Shown in pieces: positions 19,192 to 28,664 of a DNA stretch of 64,000 nt (positions are counted from its first letter, which is position 1; the number at the start of each line of letters is the position of its first letter). Position numbers and translations under genes: made by a program. The stretch comes from Bradyrhizobium jicamae. Its GTDB lineage: Bacteria > Pseudomonadota > Alphaproteobacteria > Rhizobiales > Xanthobacteraceae. The stretch spans positions 581,376 through 645,375 of the forward strand of contig NZ_JAFCKQ010000002.1 in the NCBI RefSeq assembly GCF_018130215.1, read 5' to 3'. The notes under the pieces were generated by a model. That model had not been told where the DNA came from. It was given only the letters and a program-made list of their open reading frames with translations, and did no database searches.

Positions 19192-19210
19192 GCGCCGGCA
19201 AAGCCGGCGC
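19192..19210. terminator. Bidirectional terminator between extensin-like and L,D-transpeptidase genes
   Basis: GCGCCGGC / GCCGGCGC arms with an AAA loop, flanked by AAAAA on the left and CCTCTTT on the right, between convergent genes. Confidence 0.8.
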
Positions 19211-19227
19211 CCTCTTTGCGATGCGGA

Positions 19228-19926
19228 TCAGTAGGTCGTGGTTGCGATGCCGGTGTTGTTGCCGCCGCCGCCCTGCAGCGCCATTTGCGAATTGTACGGC
19301 GAGTCGCCGTGCTTCGGCTCCAGCACCACCACGATGGTGCCAACCTTGACGCGGTTGTAGAGGTCGATGGCATCCACGTTGGTCATGCGGATGCAGCCGG
19401 AGGAGATCGACGCGCCGATATATTCCGGCTGATTGGTGCCGTGGATGCGGAACAGCGTGTCCTTGCCGCCCGCGTACAGGTACATCGCGCGCGACCCCAT
19501 CGGATTGTCCGGGCCCGGCGCCACGTAGGAGGGAACGCCGAGGCGGGAGATTTCGCCGGGGGTCGGGTGCCATGCCGGCCATTCGGTCATGCTGCCGATC
19601 TTGGCGATACCGGACCAGGCCATGGCCTCCTCGCCGACGGTGATGCCGTAACGGATCGCCTTGCCGTCGTTCAGCACGTAGTAAAGGTAGTGATTGTCGG
19701 AATCGACCACGATCGAGCCCGGGGCTTCCTTGCGGTGATATTCGACGATGGCGCGGCGGAAGGGCTCGGCAACCGGTGTCTGGGTGAAGCTGGCCTTGGC
19801 CAGGAGTTCCTTGTCGTGGGGCTTGAAGTTCGAAGTGTTGGTTGCCTCGTAGGTCGTGGCCTGCATGCAGCCCGACAGCAACAGGCCACCGGCCAGGAAT
19901 CCCAAGGTAACTTTGAGCGACGACAT
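19228..19926 (-). CDS. L,D-transpeptidase (YkuD domain) lipoprotein
   Basis: The protein has 232 residues. The N-terminus is a lipoprotein signal (MSSLKVTLGFLAGGLLLSGC) with acylated Cys20. The YkuD domain spans about residues 70-210; the catalytic motif runs HGTNQPEYIGASISSGCIRM from His162, with Cys178 as the nucleophile. Enzymes of this family make 3-3 cross-links in peptidoglycan or attach proteins to it. The C-terminus is Gly/Asn-rich. It is divergent from corA, with about 330 bases between the starts. Confidence 0.92.
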   Translation of the reverse strand: MSSLKVTLGFLAGGLLLSGCMQATTYEATNTSNFKPHDKELLAKASFTQTPVAEPFRRAIVEYHRKEAPGSIVVDSDNHYLYYVLNDGKAIRYGITVGEEAMAWSGIAKIGSMTEWPAWHPTPGEISRLGVPSYVAPGPDNPMGSRAMYLYAGGKDTLFRIHGTNQPEYIGASISSGCIRMTNVDAIDLYNRVKVGTIVVVLEPKHGDSPYNSQMALQGGGGNNTGIATTTY

Positions 19927-20256
19927 GATTTACATTCCAATCGAAAATCTGTGTCTCAAAGCGCCAAGATTGCGCCCCAAAACGCCACGATTCCATTGCG
20001 TGGCATTATCGCCGAAACCCACGGTTAATCCCAGCGCTTAGATGACTCTGCCGCGTTGCGGGACGCCATCTGTGGCTTTTTTGCCGCAAGATTTCTGGTG
20101 TCGGGCCAAATTCTGTGCAAACAGGCAACGGTCGACGAAGCGGAGCGCCGCCTGGCCGCCACAAAGATGGACGTCCAGTTAATTCACCGGTCATGAAGCG
20201 CCAGCCAGAATCGCGCTAAGTCCGCCGCGTTGCACGCCCGTGTCCTGGAGTTCTCT

Positions 20257-21234
20257 ATGCTGTCGGTGTTCGTCCCCTCCGATACCTCGCTCAAGAAGTC
20301 CACCGCGACCGACCTGACATCGCTGCCGGATGCGGCGGTCTGGATCGATCTTGTGAACCCGACCTTGGAGGAGGACCGGGCGGTCGAGAAGCTGGCCGGG
20401 ATCGCGGTTCCGACCCGCGAGGACATGCAGGAGATCGAGATCTCCAGCCGCCTCTACCTGGAGAACAGCGCGCGCTACATGACGGCGACGCTGATGTGCC
20501 AGTCCGACACCGACATGCCGCGCACCACGGCCGTCACCTTCATCGTGACCGGCCACCGCCTGGTGACGGTGCGCTACGACCTGCCGAAGCCGTTCGCGCT
20601 GGTCGAGAACAAGCTGGCGCGCGCCTGCGCCCCCGGCATCACCGGCGAGATGGTGCTGATGGAACTGCTCGACGCGGTGATCGACCGCTGCGCCGACATC
20701 CTGGAGCGCTGCGGCGCCGATATCGATCAGGTCTCCCACGACATCTTCGAGCCGGAGAGCGAGCGCCACGGCAACGCCAAGCGGTATTCGCAGATCCTGA
20801 TCACGATCGGCCGCAAGGGCGACCTGACCTCGAAAGTCCGCGAGAGCCTGGTCTCGATCGGCCGCGTCGTCACCTTCATGTCCGCGGTGGTGGAAGGCGT
20901 CAAATGGTCGAAGGACATGCGCGAGCAGCTCAAGACCATGCAGCGCGACGTGGCCTCGCTGACCGACCACGCCTCCTATCTCTCCAACAAGATCACCTTC
21001 GTGCTCGATGCCATGCTCGGCGTCGTCAATCTCGAGCAGAACAACATCATCAAGCTGTTCTCGGTGATGGCGGTCGTGTTGATGCCGCCGACGCTGATCG
21101 CCTCGATTTACGGCATGAATTTCAAGATCATGCCGGAGCTCGAATGGACGCACGGCTATCCCCTGGCGCTGGTCGCGATGCTCGCAGCCGCGATCGTGCC
21201 GTACTGGATCTTCAAGTGGAAGAAGTGGCTGTGA
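20257..21234 (+). CDS. corA: CorA-family divalent metal (Mg2+/Co2+) transporter
   Basis: The protein has 325 residues with the start MLSVFVPSDT at 20257 after GGAG. A long cytoplasmic alpha/beta and helical region is followed by two C-terminal membrane helices with the diagnostic YGMN motif (Gly286-Met287-Asn288) in the loop between them. The C-terminus FKWKKWL is typical. It works as a homopentameric channel in the inner membrane. No Mg-sensing leader could be recognised in the upstream 330 bases. Confidence 0.92.
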   Translation: MLSVFVPSDTSLKKSTATDLTSLPDAAVWIDLVNPTLEEDRAVEKLAGIAVPTREDMQEIEISSRLYLENSARYMTATLMCQSDTDMPRTTAVTFIVTGHRLVTVRYDLPKPFALVENKLARACAPGITGEMVLMELLDAVIDRCADILERCGADIDQVSHDIFEPESERHGNAKRYSQILITIGRKGDLTSKVRESLVSIGRVVTFMSAVVEGVKWSKDMREQLKTMQRDVASLTDHASYLSNKITFVLDAMLGVVNLEQNNIIKLFSVMAVVLMPPTLIASIYGMNFKIMPELEWTHGYPLALVAMLAAAIVPYWIFKWKKWL

Positions 21235-21376
21235 GGCGCCCGTTTCTCCAGCGCCTGCGTCGCATTTTGGGATTGAGGCAGCCGCCTTATTTCCTCCCCT
21301 AAAATTTGAGCGTTGCGCTGAACGTTTGGGCGAAACTTGTCTGCGATAACGCGCGTCTCGAAGCCGGAGGACAGCA

Positions 21377-21598
21377 ATGGTTGAGAAACCCATAACGCCA
21401 CGGCGTAACGTCATCGACTTTGCGCGCTATCAACAGAACCGCGCAGCAGGCAAGGTGCTGGCACTCTCGCCGAAGCTTTGCCGATACTGTGGCGCTGCGT
21501 TGATGGATGGCGAGGACGAGGACGAATGCTCCAGCGCGCTCAATACGCTCGCGCTGCAGCCGCTTGAGACGAAGCCGCGCCGGTTCTACGCGGACTAG
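21377..21598 (+). CDS. Small CxxC-containing hypothetical protein
   Basis: This is a 73-residue soluble protein preceded by GGAGG six bases before the ATG. It contains LCRYCGAALMDGEDEDECSS, a CxxC and a third cysteine that could form a small zinc site. Its function is not known. It stands alone 140 bases after corA. Confidence 0.65.
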   Translation: MVEKPITPRRNVIDFARYQQNRAAGKVLALSPKLCRYCGAALMDGEDEDECSSALNTLALQPLETKPRRFYAD

Positions 21599-21747
21599 AA
21601 GCCAGCGCTTCAGGAGGCAGAAGCCTCCGAGGCAGAAGCCTCCTTGCGTCGTTGCACCTGCAATCGAAGCAATCCCACAAGTTGAGGCCGCGGCGGCGGC
21701 CGGGATCGCCTCGCTCTCCTTCCCCGCAGCGACCGTTCGTCCCGCTC

Positions 21748-22500
21748 TCAGACGTGCTGACCACCGTTGATGTGGATTTCCGCACCGTTCACGTAAGAGC
21801 TGGTCTCCGTACAGAGAACGTAAATGATCTTGGCGACTTCGTCCGGCGTGCCGAGGCGGTGCATCGGGATCTGCTGGTCGACGATCTTCTCGGTGCCCGG
21901 CGACAGGATCGAGGTGTCGATCTCGCCCGGCGCGATCGCGTTGACGCGGACGCCGACCCGGCCGAAGTCGGAGGCCATTTCGCGGGTCAGGGCCGCCAGT
22001 GCCGCCTTCGAGGTCGCATAGGCCGCGCCCGCGAACGGGTGGACGCGGGAACCCGCGATCGAGGTGACGTTCACCACCGCGCCCTTGGCGTGCTTCAGTT
22101 CCTCGAGCAGCCCGCGCGCGATCATGATCGGGGCGAAGAAGTTGACGTGGAAGACGTGGGTCCAGGTCTCGATGTCGGTGTCCATGGTGCCGAGCCGCCC
22201 GCCGCCGGTCGCCTTCGGCGAGATCGCGGCGTTGTTGACGAGGGCGTGCAGTTCGTCGTTTTCCAGGCGTCGGCGGATTTCGGAGATCGCACGCACGGTG
22301 TCGTCATGGCTGCCGAGGTCGACCTCGATGTGATCCTCGGGTCCGGCGCCCCAGGGGCAGACTTCCGGGAAGGCATGCCTCGAGAGGGTGATGACCCGCC
22401 AGCCGGCGGACGAGAAGCGGATGGCGGTGGCATGGCCGATGCCCCGGCTGGCGCCGGTCAGGAGCAGCGTGCGGCGCGGCGCGTTGGATGGGCGTGGCAT
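21748..22500 (-). CDS. Short-chain dehydrogenase/reductase family oxidoreductase
   Basis: The protein has 250 residues. NAD(P)-binding motif TGASRGIG at residues 15-22, NNAAISP near 90, catalytic Ser in VNVTSIAGS and the YATSK (Tyr/Lys) catalytic pair near 160, then RVNAIAPGEIDTSI and the usual C-terminal NGAEIHINGGQHV. The substrate cannot be deduced. It lies downstream of pdxH on the same strand, separated by a repeat element. Confidence 0.9.
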   Translation of the reverse strand: MPRPSNAPRRTLLLTGASRGIGHATAIRFSSAGWRVITLSRHAFPEVCPWGAGPEDHIEVDLGSHDDTVRAISEIRRRLENDELHALVNNAAISPKATGGGRLGTMDTDIETWTHVFHVNFFAPIMIARGLLEELKHAKGAVVNVTSIAGSRVHPFAGAAYATSKAALAALTREMASDFGRVGVRVNAIAPGEIDTSILSPGTEKIVDQQIPMHRLGTPDEVAKIIYVLCTETSSYVNGAEIHINGGQHV

Positions 22501-22529
22501 GTCGATCTTTCAGCGTTGCAGGGCGTCCA

Positions 22530-22573
22530 GAGCATGATCCGGAAGAGTGGAGGCCGGTTTTCGCTCAAACAAG
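22530..22573 (-). repeat. Partial copy of the GAGCATGATC intergenic repeat
   Basis: GAGCATGATCCGGAA followed by a CCGGTTTTC block equals, in reverse complement, the right half of the longer copies at 38405-38478 and 42862-42936 (GAAAACCG ... TTCCGGATCATGCTC). Confidence 0.7.
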
Positions 22574-22579
22574 TTGGCG

Positions 22580-23221
22580 TCAGGGATAGAGCCGCACCTT
22601 GGACCACGCGTGGCCTTCGATCTCGCGGCGGAATTCGATGCGGTCGTGCAGGCGGAACGGGCGGTCGTGCCAGAACTCGAAGCGCTGCGGCGTGATCCGC
22701 CAGCCGCTCCAGCCCGGCGGCCGCGGCACCTCGCCGATGACGTATTTGGCGCCGATCCTGGCGATCGCCTGCTCGAAGGCGAAGCGGCTCTCCAGCTGCT
22801 GCGACTGCTTGCTGGCCCATGCGCCGATCTGCGCCTGCTTCGGCCGCGTTGCGAAATAGGCGTCGGCCTCGGCATCGCTCACCGGCGTGACCTGGCCTCG
22901 GATGCGCACCTGCCTGCGCAGCGATTTCCAGTGGAACAGCAAGGCCGCCTTGGGATTCGCGGCGAGCTCGCGGCCCTTGGCGCTGGCGATGTGGCTGTAG
23001 AACACGAAGCCGTCGGCATCAAAACCCTTCATCAGCACCATGCGCACGTCGGGCAGGCCGTCGGCATCGACGGTTGCGAGCGCCATCGCATTCGGGTCGT
23101 TCGGCTCTGACTTGGCCGCCTCCGCAAACCATTCTGCGAACAGCGCAAACGGCTCCTCCGCCCCGGTAAAATCACCCGATGTTAACGGTGTCGGGTGTTT
23201 GATGGAGGTCGTGTCGGTCAT
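22580..23221 (-). CDS. pdxH: Pyridoxamine/pyridoxine 5'-phosphate oxidase
   Basis: The protein has 213 residues. This FMN enzyme performs the last step of vitamin B6 salvage and synthesis, forming pyridoxal 5'-phosphate. Seen: [36 protein letters not shown], the FMN-binding [31 protein letters not shown] and the C-terminal substrate-binding RPFRLHDR. Length and motif order match PdxH. It starts back to back with the plus-strand lipoprotein frame; if that uses its most upstream start the two genes overlap by 27 bases. Confidence 0.94.
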   Translation of the reverse strand: MTDTTSIKHPTPLTSGDFTGAEEPFALFAEWFAEAAKSEPNDPNAMALATVDADGLPDVRMVLMKGFDADGFVFYSHIASAKGRELAANPKAALLFHWKSLRRQVRIRGQVTPVSDAEADAYFATRPKQAQIGAWASKQSQQLESRFAFEQAIARIGAKYVIGEVPRPPGWSGWRITPQRFEFWHDRPFRLHDRIEFRREIEGHAWSKVRLYP

Positions 23222-23737
23222 GTCAGGGGTCCCGATTTGCGTCTGCCCGCGTCACAGAACGCGTTATCAGCCCTATATAGGACATGGGCGCGCGTTGGCC
23301 TATCGGCGATCCGCCCTGCGGGCGCGGTGGTGACATTGATTCTAATCGGCGTCGGCGCCAGCGGATGCAGCCTGTCGCGCACCGACGCCATGGCCAAACT
23401 GGACGACAACGACATGACGGGCTCGATCAGCCCTGTCTCGGCTCACGCACGGGCGCCGACCGAGAGCGATCTTGCCTTCGCCCGCAACGCGGTCTCCGAC
23501 GTGCTGACCAAGGGCGACAAGGATGCCAGCCAGCCCTGGGAGAATCCCGAGACCGGCGCGCGCGGCTCGGTGACGCCGCTGGCCCAGGCCTATTCGGGCG
23601 AGGACGGCCGGACCTGCCGGGACTTCCTCGCCAGCTATGTCAATGGATCGACGGAGAGCTGGTTGCAGGGCGCCGCCTGCAAGGCTGGACAGGGACGGTG
23701 GGAAATCCATACCCTCAAGCCTTGGAGAAAGTCCTGA
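23195..23737 (+). CDS. RT0821/Lpp0805-like surface lipoprotein (start uncertain)
   Basis: The C-terminal ~120 residues are convincing: lipobox context [11 protein letters not shown], then [40 protein letters not shown] and [17 protein letters not shown], the pattern of 17-kDa-type surface antigens. The start is unclear. The first usable codon is GTG at 23195 (180 residues), which overlaps the 5' end of pdxH; a GTG GTG pair just before TLILIG would give a signal lacking positive residues. No good ribosome binding site was found for either. Confidence 0.65.
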   Translation: MFDGGRVGHVRGPDLRLPASQNALSALYRTWARVGLSAIRPAGAVVTLILIGVGASGCSLSRTDAMAKLDDNDMTGSISPVSAHARAPTESDLAFARNAVSDVLTKGDKDASQPWENPETGARGSVTPLAQAYSGEDGRTCRDFLASYVNGSTESWLQGAACKAGQGRWEIHTLKPWRKS

Positions 23738-23870
23738 GGGCCACCCGCTTTTCGGGCGGGTTAGGCGCCAGGCTAGTTGCATAAATGCCACTGAACCCCC
23801 AGATGAAGGTAAAGTGGGCCCGATTGGGTTCCGGATTCAGGCTGATTTTCCCGTGAAGGAGACGTGACGG

Positions 23871-24827
23871 ATGCGCGACCCCTATGAGGTCTTGGGGGTG
23901 CAGCGGAGCGCCAGCGCCGCGACGATCAAGAGCGCCTATCGCAAGCTCGCCAAGAAGCATCATCCAGACAACAACAAGAACGATCCGAGGGCGGCGTCCC
24001 GCTTTGCGGAGATCAACACCGCCAACGAGATCATCGGCGACGAGGACAAGCGCAAGCAGTTCGATCGCGGTGAGATCGATGCGGAGGGCAAGCCGCGCTT
24101 CCAGGGGTTCCCTGGCGGCGGTGCGGGCGGCCGTGCCGGTCCCGGCGGCTTCGAGTACAGCTTCCGCACCGGACCCGGCGGTGCCGGCATGGGCGGCGGC
24201 AGCTTCGAGGACATCCTCAACAGCATGTTCGGCAACGCCACCCGGGGCGGCGCCCGCGCCGGGCGATCAGGCCCGTTCGAATTTGATGGCGGCGGCGTCG
24301 GGGTCGACCTCGATCTCTCGGTGGCGATGACGGTCACGCTGGAAGAATCGGTCAAGGGCGGCGAGAAGCGCGTCCGGCTGCCGACCGGCCGCGAACTCAA
24401 TGTCAGGATTCCCGCCGGCGTCATGAGCGGCCAGCAGATCCGGCTGAAGGGGCAGGGCGAGAGCGCGCCCGGCCATCCGCCCGGCGATCTCCTGATCACC
24501 GTGAGCATCGCGGCGCATCCGTTCTTCAAGGTCGACGGCAACGACCTCAGGGTCGATCTGCCTGTGACGCTGTACGAGGCGGTGCTGGGCGGCAAGGTCC
24601 GGGTGCCGACGCTCGGCAGCGCGGTCGAACTGTCGATCCCGAAAAATACCTCCAGCGGCCGCACCTTCCGCCTCAAGGGCAAGGGACTGCCGAAGGCGGG
24701 GGTCCCGGGCGATCTCTACGTCACCATCCGTATCATCCTTCCCGACGGGAACGATGCCGATCTCGAGGCATTGATGCAGACGTGGCGCGATCGACATCCC
24801 TACAATCCGCGCAGCGATCTCGGCTAA
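23871..24827 (+). CDS. DnaJ-type co-chaperone (CbpA-like, no zinc finger)
   Basis: The protein has 318 residues. The J domain holds HPD at residues 31-33 (KKHHPDNNKN). A Gly/Phe-rich stretch (about 80-130) follows, then two C-terminal substrate-binding subdomains (SVAMTVTLEESVKGGEKRVR, KGQGESAPGHPPGDLLITV, GSAVELSIPKNTSSGRTFRL). The cysteine-rich zinc-finger of DnaJ is absent, so it is a type II J protein. It stimulates DnaK ATPase and presents clients in the cytoplasm. The start follows AAGGAG at a spacing of about 10. Confidence 0.9.
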   Translation: MRDPYEVLGVQRSASAATIKSAYRKLAKKHHPDNNKNDPRAASRFAEINTANEIIGDEDKRKQFDRGEIDAEGKPRFQGFPGGGAGGRAGPGGFEYSFRTGPGGAGMGGGSFEDILNSMFGNATRGGARAGRSGPFEFDGGGVGVDLDLSVAMTVTLEESVKGGEKRVRLPTGRELNVRIPAGVMSGQQIRLKGQGESAPGHPPGDLLITVSIAAHPFFKVDGNDLRVDLPVTLYEAVLGGKVRVPTLGSAVELSIPKNTSSGRTFRLKGKGLPKAGVPGDLYVTIRIILPDGNDADLEALMQTWRDRHPYNPRSDLG

Positions 24828-25192
24828 TCACCGGGTTACGCGCAGAAGATGCGAAACTGACCTGCCCCGCAGTCTTGCGGGGTAGACAACAGCCCTCGTG
24901 AACGCGTCAAAAGAAGGCAGACCGCCGGGTCCGCATCTGCAGCTGGCAGGCCGGGACGGCGGAAAAAGGAGTGCGGCCTCGAGAGGGGGACCAGCGCGGT
25001 ACCAAACCCCAATCGAGGCCGCGTGCGCCGATCGGCGGATCGGGCGCTGATCATCTTCGCGTGAACATCCGGTGCGATATTGAGACGCGCCAATGACGCG
25101 ATTCGAAATTTTCAATGTCGGAATTGGGACGCCGGGTGAGGCTGGATTCACTCAACGCCGTTGCGGCCGAACTTCCCGTAAAATTACGGGGG
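24828..25192. other. Intergenic region with two inverted repeats
   Basis: No convincing gene. CCCCGCA / TGCGGGG (24865-24882) forms a hairpin downstream of the chaperone gene. GCGGCCTCGA / TCGAGGCCGC (24973-25022) is a perfect 10-base inverted repeat with a 30-base spacer of unknown role. Confidence 0.55.
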
Positions 25193-25957
25193 TCATCCGC
25201 CGCTCTTTTCCATCTGGTCGTAGACCGCCTGCGCGACCTGCGTCAGGCGTCCACGGTCGCTGCCGCCTGAGACCACATAGGCGACGCCGCGATCGGCCCA
25301 GTACAGCGCGCCGTCGCCGCCCTGGGCGGAGTAGCGCATCTGGGTCGCCTCGGTTTCAGCCTTCGCGGTGTAGACCGTGAAGCGCTCGCCGGACGCGCTC
25401 TCATACATCAGGAACGACGCCGGCCCGCTCGGGCCCGGCAGCAGCCGGCCGCCGACCAGCTTCAGCCCGGCAAGGTCGGGCGCGCGGACGTCCCAGCCGC
25501 AGCGCTTGGTCAGCCATTGCTGCAAATGGGCCCGTTCGCTGCCGGGAACCTCGACGGGATGGCGGACCTCGACCACGTAGAGGCGGTGCGCATCCAGGGC
25601 ATCGAGCGTGAAGCTCTGGAAGGCCGACGGCGCAGCCGTGGCGCCGCGCGCGATCCAGCCGACACCGCCGCCGGCGACGAAGGCGAGCAGCGTGGCCGCC
25701 ACGGCGGCATAGATCCAGCGCCGCGGCTGGCGCTCCAGCCGCTCGAGCTCGAGCCGCTTCGGCACCGCCTCGTCGAGCACGGAATCATAGCGCGCATGCA
25801 GCGCCTCCGCCATCGTGCGCCACGATTGCACCCGTGCCGCGTCGTCGGGATGCGTCGCCAGCCACGCCTCGACGTCACTGCTGCGTTCGGCCGGCAGCTC
25901 GTTATCGACATAGGCATGAAGCTCGTCTTCGGTGACGGGAATCTTTGGAGTGGTCAT
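25193..25957 (-). CDS. Membrane anti-sigma factor
   Basis: The protein has 254 residues starting MTTPKIPVTEDELHAYVDNE at 25957. The first ~80 residues resemble anti-sigma N-terminal domains (ELHAYVDNELPAERSSDVEA, then WLATHPDDAARVQSWRTMAE), lacking the HxxxCxxC zinc signature. A single membrane helix (WIYAAVAATLLAFVAGGGVG) follows, then a periplasmic domain of ~140 residues. It lies 66 bases downstream of the ECF sigma gene, the usual arrangement for a cognate inhibitor. Confidence 0.85.
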   Translation of the reverse strand: MTTPKIPVTEDELHAYVDNELPAERSSDVEAWLATHPDDAARVQSWRTMAEALHARYDSVLDEAVPKRLELERLERQPRRWIYAAVAATLLAFVAGGGVGWIARGATAAPSAFQSFTLDALDAHRLYVVEVRHPVEVPGSERAHLQQWLTKRCGWDVRAPDLAGLKLVGGRLLPGPSGPASFLMYESASGERFTVYTAKAETEATQMRYSAQGGDGALYWADRGVAYVVSGGSDRGRLTQVAQAVYDQMEKSGG

Positions 25958-26023
25958 ATCGGTCGTCTCTGTCAAATCTCGTTTTGATAATGTTGGGCAC
26001 GCCGCCCGCCGCCTATGCACTCG

Positions 26024-26512
26024 TCATTTCACCCGCCTCAGCGCAGGACGCTCGCCGTCGAGCGCCGCCTTCACATGGGCGCGAGCGCGGGCGAGGCGGG
26101 ACATCACGGTGCCGATCGGCACGCCCTGGATGTCGGCGACCTCGCGGTAGCTCATGCCCTCCAGCATCACCAGCAGCAGCACCGAGCGCTGCTCCTCGAC
26201 CAGCGTCGACAGCGCGCGTGCGATGTCGCGCCCTTCCGCCTCGGTGCCGCTGGCATCGGCATTGTTGTCGAGCAGCGGCATGAACTGCGGCCGCCGCGCC
26301 AACGAGCGCCGGCGGTTCTTGTTCAGATTGGTCAGGATCGTATAGAGCCAGCTCCTGAGGTCGCCGCCGAGGAACAGCCGTTCCGAGCGCAGCGCGCGCA
26401 CCAGCGTATCCTGCACCAGATCGTCGGCGATATCGGCGTCACGCGCGAGCGCACGCGCATAGCGGCGCAGCGCCGGAATCATGGCCTCGACACTTTGACG
26501 AAACGCGCTCAT
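26024..26512 (-). CDS. ECF-family RNA polymerase sigma factor
   Basis: The protein has 162 residues. Sigma region 2 includes ADIADDLVQDTLVRALRSER and DLRSWLYTILTNLNKNRRRS; region 4 includes EEQRSVLLLVMLEGMSYREV and GVPIGTVMSRLARARAHVK, the helix-turn-helix that reads -35 elements. It is followed by its likely membrane anti-sigma factor, so it should respond to an envelope signal. A GGAATA / GTTAT-like pair about 17 bases apart lies 30-60 bases upstream on the minus strand and could be an autoregulated promoter, but this is weak evidence. Confidence 0.9.
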   Translation of the reverse strand: MSAFRQSVEAMIPALRRYARALARDADIADDLVQDTLVRALRSERLFLGGDLRSWLYTILTNLNKNRRRSLARRPQFMPLLDNNADASGTEAEGRDIARALSTLVEEQRSVLLLVMLEGMSYREVADIQGVPIGTVMSRLARARAHVKAALDGERPALRRVK

Positions 26513-26727
26513 CCCTGCCAGTCTTCAAATGGTCGCGGCGGCAACCGCCTTGTCCAGCATAACACCCGAATCGCGTGACTATTCCTGCGGCATCGGGCTG
26601 CGCAGGCCGCATTGACCGGCGACTGATTTGGGCTGTACGCGGCAACTCGATTCCGGCTACCACGTGCTCCGCATGAGGTAGCCTGAAACACGCGGCATCT
26701 CGCTCAGCACGGACCAGTCATCAGAGA

Positions 26728-27327
26728 ATGCCGGTGCCCACAATCTACTATATCCGCCACGGCGAGACGTCGTGGAACGCCGAAGCCAGGCTGCAAGGCG
26801 TACAGGACATCGCGCTGAACGAGCGGGGCCGCGCGCAGGCGGCGCATGCCGGCCGGATCCTCGCCGGTCTCCTGGTGCGCGACGGCCGTGAGGCGGCCGC
26901 GCTGCCGTTTGTCGCAAGCCCGCTCACCCGCGCCCGCGCGACCATGGAGCTGGTGCGCGCCGAGCTTGGCCTTGCGCCCGGCAACTATGCGCGCGACGAC
27001 CGGCTGCGCGAGATCGGCTACGGCGCCTGGGAGGGCTCGACGCTGGACGAGGCGCAGGCCGCTGATCCCACGATCTATGCGCGGCGCCAGGCCGAAAAAT
27101 GGACGGTGGCGGCGCCCGGCGGCGAGAGCTATGTCGATGTGCAGAGGCGGATGACCGACTGGTACCATTCGGTGACCTCGGACACCGTCGTGGTCGCCCA
27201 TGGCGGCACGGCACGGGCGCTGATGGTGGCGCTCGGTTTCGAGACCCCGGCGAGCGCTGCGGACCTCTATATCGAGCAGGGCGCCGTGTATGTGTTCCGG
27301 GATGGGGAGTTGCGGAAGTATAGTTAA
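26728..27327 (+). CDS. Histidine phosphatase (phosphoglycerate-mutase-like) family protein
   Basis: The protein has 199 residues. The catalytic YYIRHGETSWN lies at residues 7-17, SPLTRARATME near 65, the general-acid region LREIGYGAWEG near 95, and the second histidine in VVAHGGTARALM near 155. Members dephosphorylate small phosphoesters; the substrate is unknown. It is separate from the divergent ECF sigma gene and from aroC downstream. Confidence 0.9.
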   Translation: MPVPTIYYIRHGETSWNAEARLQGVQDIALNERGRAQAAHAGRILAGLLVRDGREAAALPFVASPLTRARATMELVRAELGLAPGNYARDDRLREIGYGAWEGSTLDEAQAADPTIYARRQAEKWTVAAPGGESYVDVQRRMTDWYHSVTSDTVVVAHGGTARALMVALGFETPASAADLYIEQGAVYVFRDGELRKYS

Positions 27328-27334
27328 CTTCCTC

Positions 27335-27440
27335 CGTCATCCCGGGGCGGTCCGCAGGACCGAACCTCAGGGACGCAACCCCGCTCCGGGGAATCTCGAG
27401 GTCCCGGTTTCGATGCCTTGCATCGGCGCGGAATGACGAA
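27335..27440. repeat. Dispersed intergenic repeat
   Basis: A block starting TCATCCCGGGGCGGTCCGCA and ending GGCGCGGAATGACGAAGCG is of the type repeatedly seen between genes in Bradyrhizobium-like genomes (recalled). It contains local complementarity (GGTCC/GGACC and CCCCGCTCCGGGG). It fills the gap between the phosphatase and aroC. Confidence 0.5.
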
Positions 27441-27525
27441 GCGGCTGTTTGACCGCCGGGCTCCCGCGCGTTACGTGCTATGTTGACATTCAGCATGGAC
27501 GTTAACTTCCAGCAGGCAGCATCTC

Positions 27526-28614
27526 GTGTCCTTCAACACCTTCGGCCACATGTTCCGCGTCACGACCTTCGGCGAAAGCCACGGGGTTGCGATCGGCTGC
27601 GTGGTCGATGGCTGCCCGCCGCTGATTCCGCTCAACGTGGAGGAGATCCAGCACGATCTCGATCGCCGCCGTCCCGGCCAGTCGCGTTTCACCACCCAGC
27701 GCCAGGAGCCGGATGCGGTGAAGATCCTGTCCGGCGTGATGGCGCATCCGGAGACCGGCGTGCAGGTGACGACGGGCACGCCGATCGCGCTGCTGATCGA
27801 GAACACCGACCAGCGCTCCAAGGACTATTCCGAGATCAAGGACAAGTTTCGTCCGGGCCATGCCGACTTCACCTATGAGGCGAAGTACGGCCTGCGCGAC
27901 TATCGCGGCGGCGGCCGCTCCTCGGCGCGCGAGACTGCGACCCGCGTCGCGGCCGGCGCGATCGCGCGAAAGATCCTGCCCGGCGTGAAGGTGCGCGGCG
28001 CGCTGGTGCAGATGGGCCCGCACAGGATCGACCGCGAGAAGTGGGACTGGGAGGAGATCGCGAACAACCCGTTCTTCTGCCCCGACAAGGACAAGGCGGC
28101 GTTCTTCGAAAGCTATCTCGACGGCATCAGGAAGAGCGGCTCCTCGATCGGCGCGGTCATCGAGGTCACGGCCGAGGGCGTCCCCCCCGGGCTCGGCGCA
28201 CCGATCTATGCCAAGCTCGACAGCGATCTGGCGTCCGCGATGATGAGCATCAATGCGGTGAAGGGCGTCGAGATCGGTGCAGGATTCGGCGCCGCCGAAC
28301 TCTCGGGCGAGGAGAACGCCGACGAGATGCGGACCGGCAATGACGGAGCGCGCTTCCTCTCCAACCATGCCGGCGGAATCCTCGGCGGCATCTCGACCGG
28401 CCAGCCGGTCGTGGTGCGCTTCGCGGTCAAGCCGACGTCCTCGATCCTGACCCCGCGCAAGACCGTCGATCGCAAGGGCGCCGACACCGACATCCTGACC
28501 AAGGGCCGACATGACCCATGCGTCGGCATCCGCGCGGTTCCGGTCGGCGAGGCGATGATGGCCTGCGTGCTGGCCGATCATTTTCTGCGCGATCGCGGGC
28601 AGATCGGTCGCTGA
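27526..28614 (+). CDS. aroC: Chorismate synthase
   Basis: The protein has 362 residues. It converts 5-enolpyruvylshikimate 3-phosphate to chorismate with reduced FMN, the last common step to aromatic amino acids. Seen: [17 protein letters not shown] at about residues 16-32, [16 protein letters not shown], the [20 protein letters not shown] signature near 108, [18 protein letters not shown], and [17 protein letters not shown]. The start is a GTG at 27526; the nearby ATG at 27495 is in another frame. Confidence 0.95.
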   Translation: MSFNTFGHMFRVTTFGESHGVAIGCVVDGCPPLIPLNVEEIQHDLDRRRPGQSRFTTQRQEPDAVKILSGVMAHPETGVQVTTGTPIALLIENTDQRSKDYSEIKDKFRPGHADFTYEAKYGLRDYRGGGRSSARETATRVAAGAIARKILPGVKVRGALVQMGPHRIDREKWDWEEIANNPFFCPDKDKAAFFESYLDGIRKSGSSIGAVIEVTAEGVPPGLGAPIYAKLDSDLASAMMSINAVKGVEIGAGFGAAELSGEENADEMRTGNDGARFLSNHAGGILGGISTGQPVVVRFAVKPTSSILTPRKTVDRKGADTDILTKGRHDPCVGIRAVPVGEAMMACVLADHFLRDRGQIGR

Positions 28615-28664
28615 TCGCCTATATAGTGGCAGCTGCCAGATCGGACGCTCGCCAGGGGACTGCC

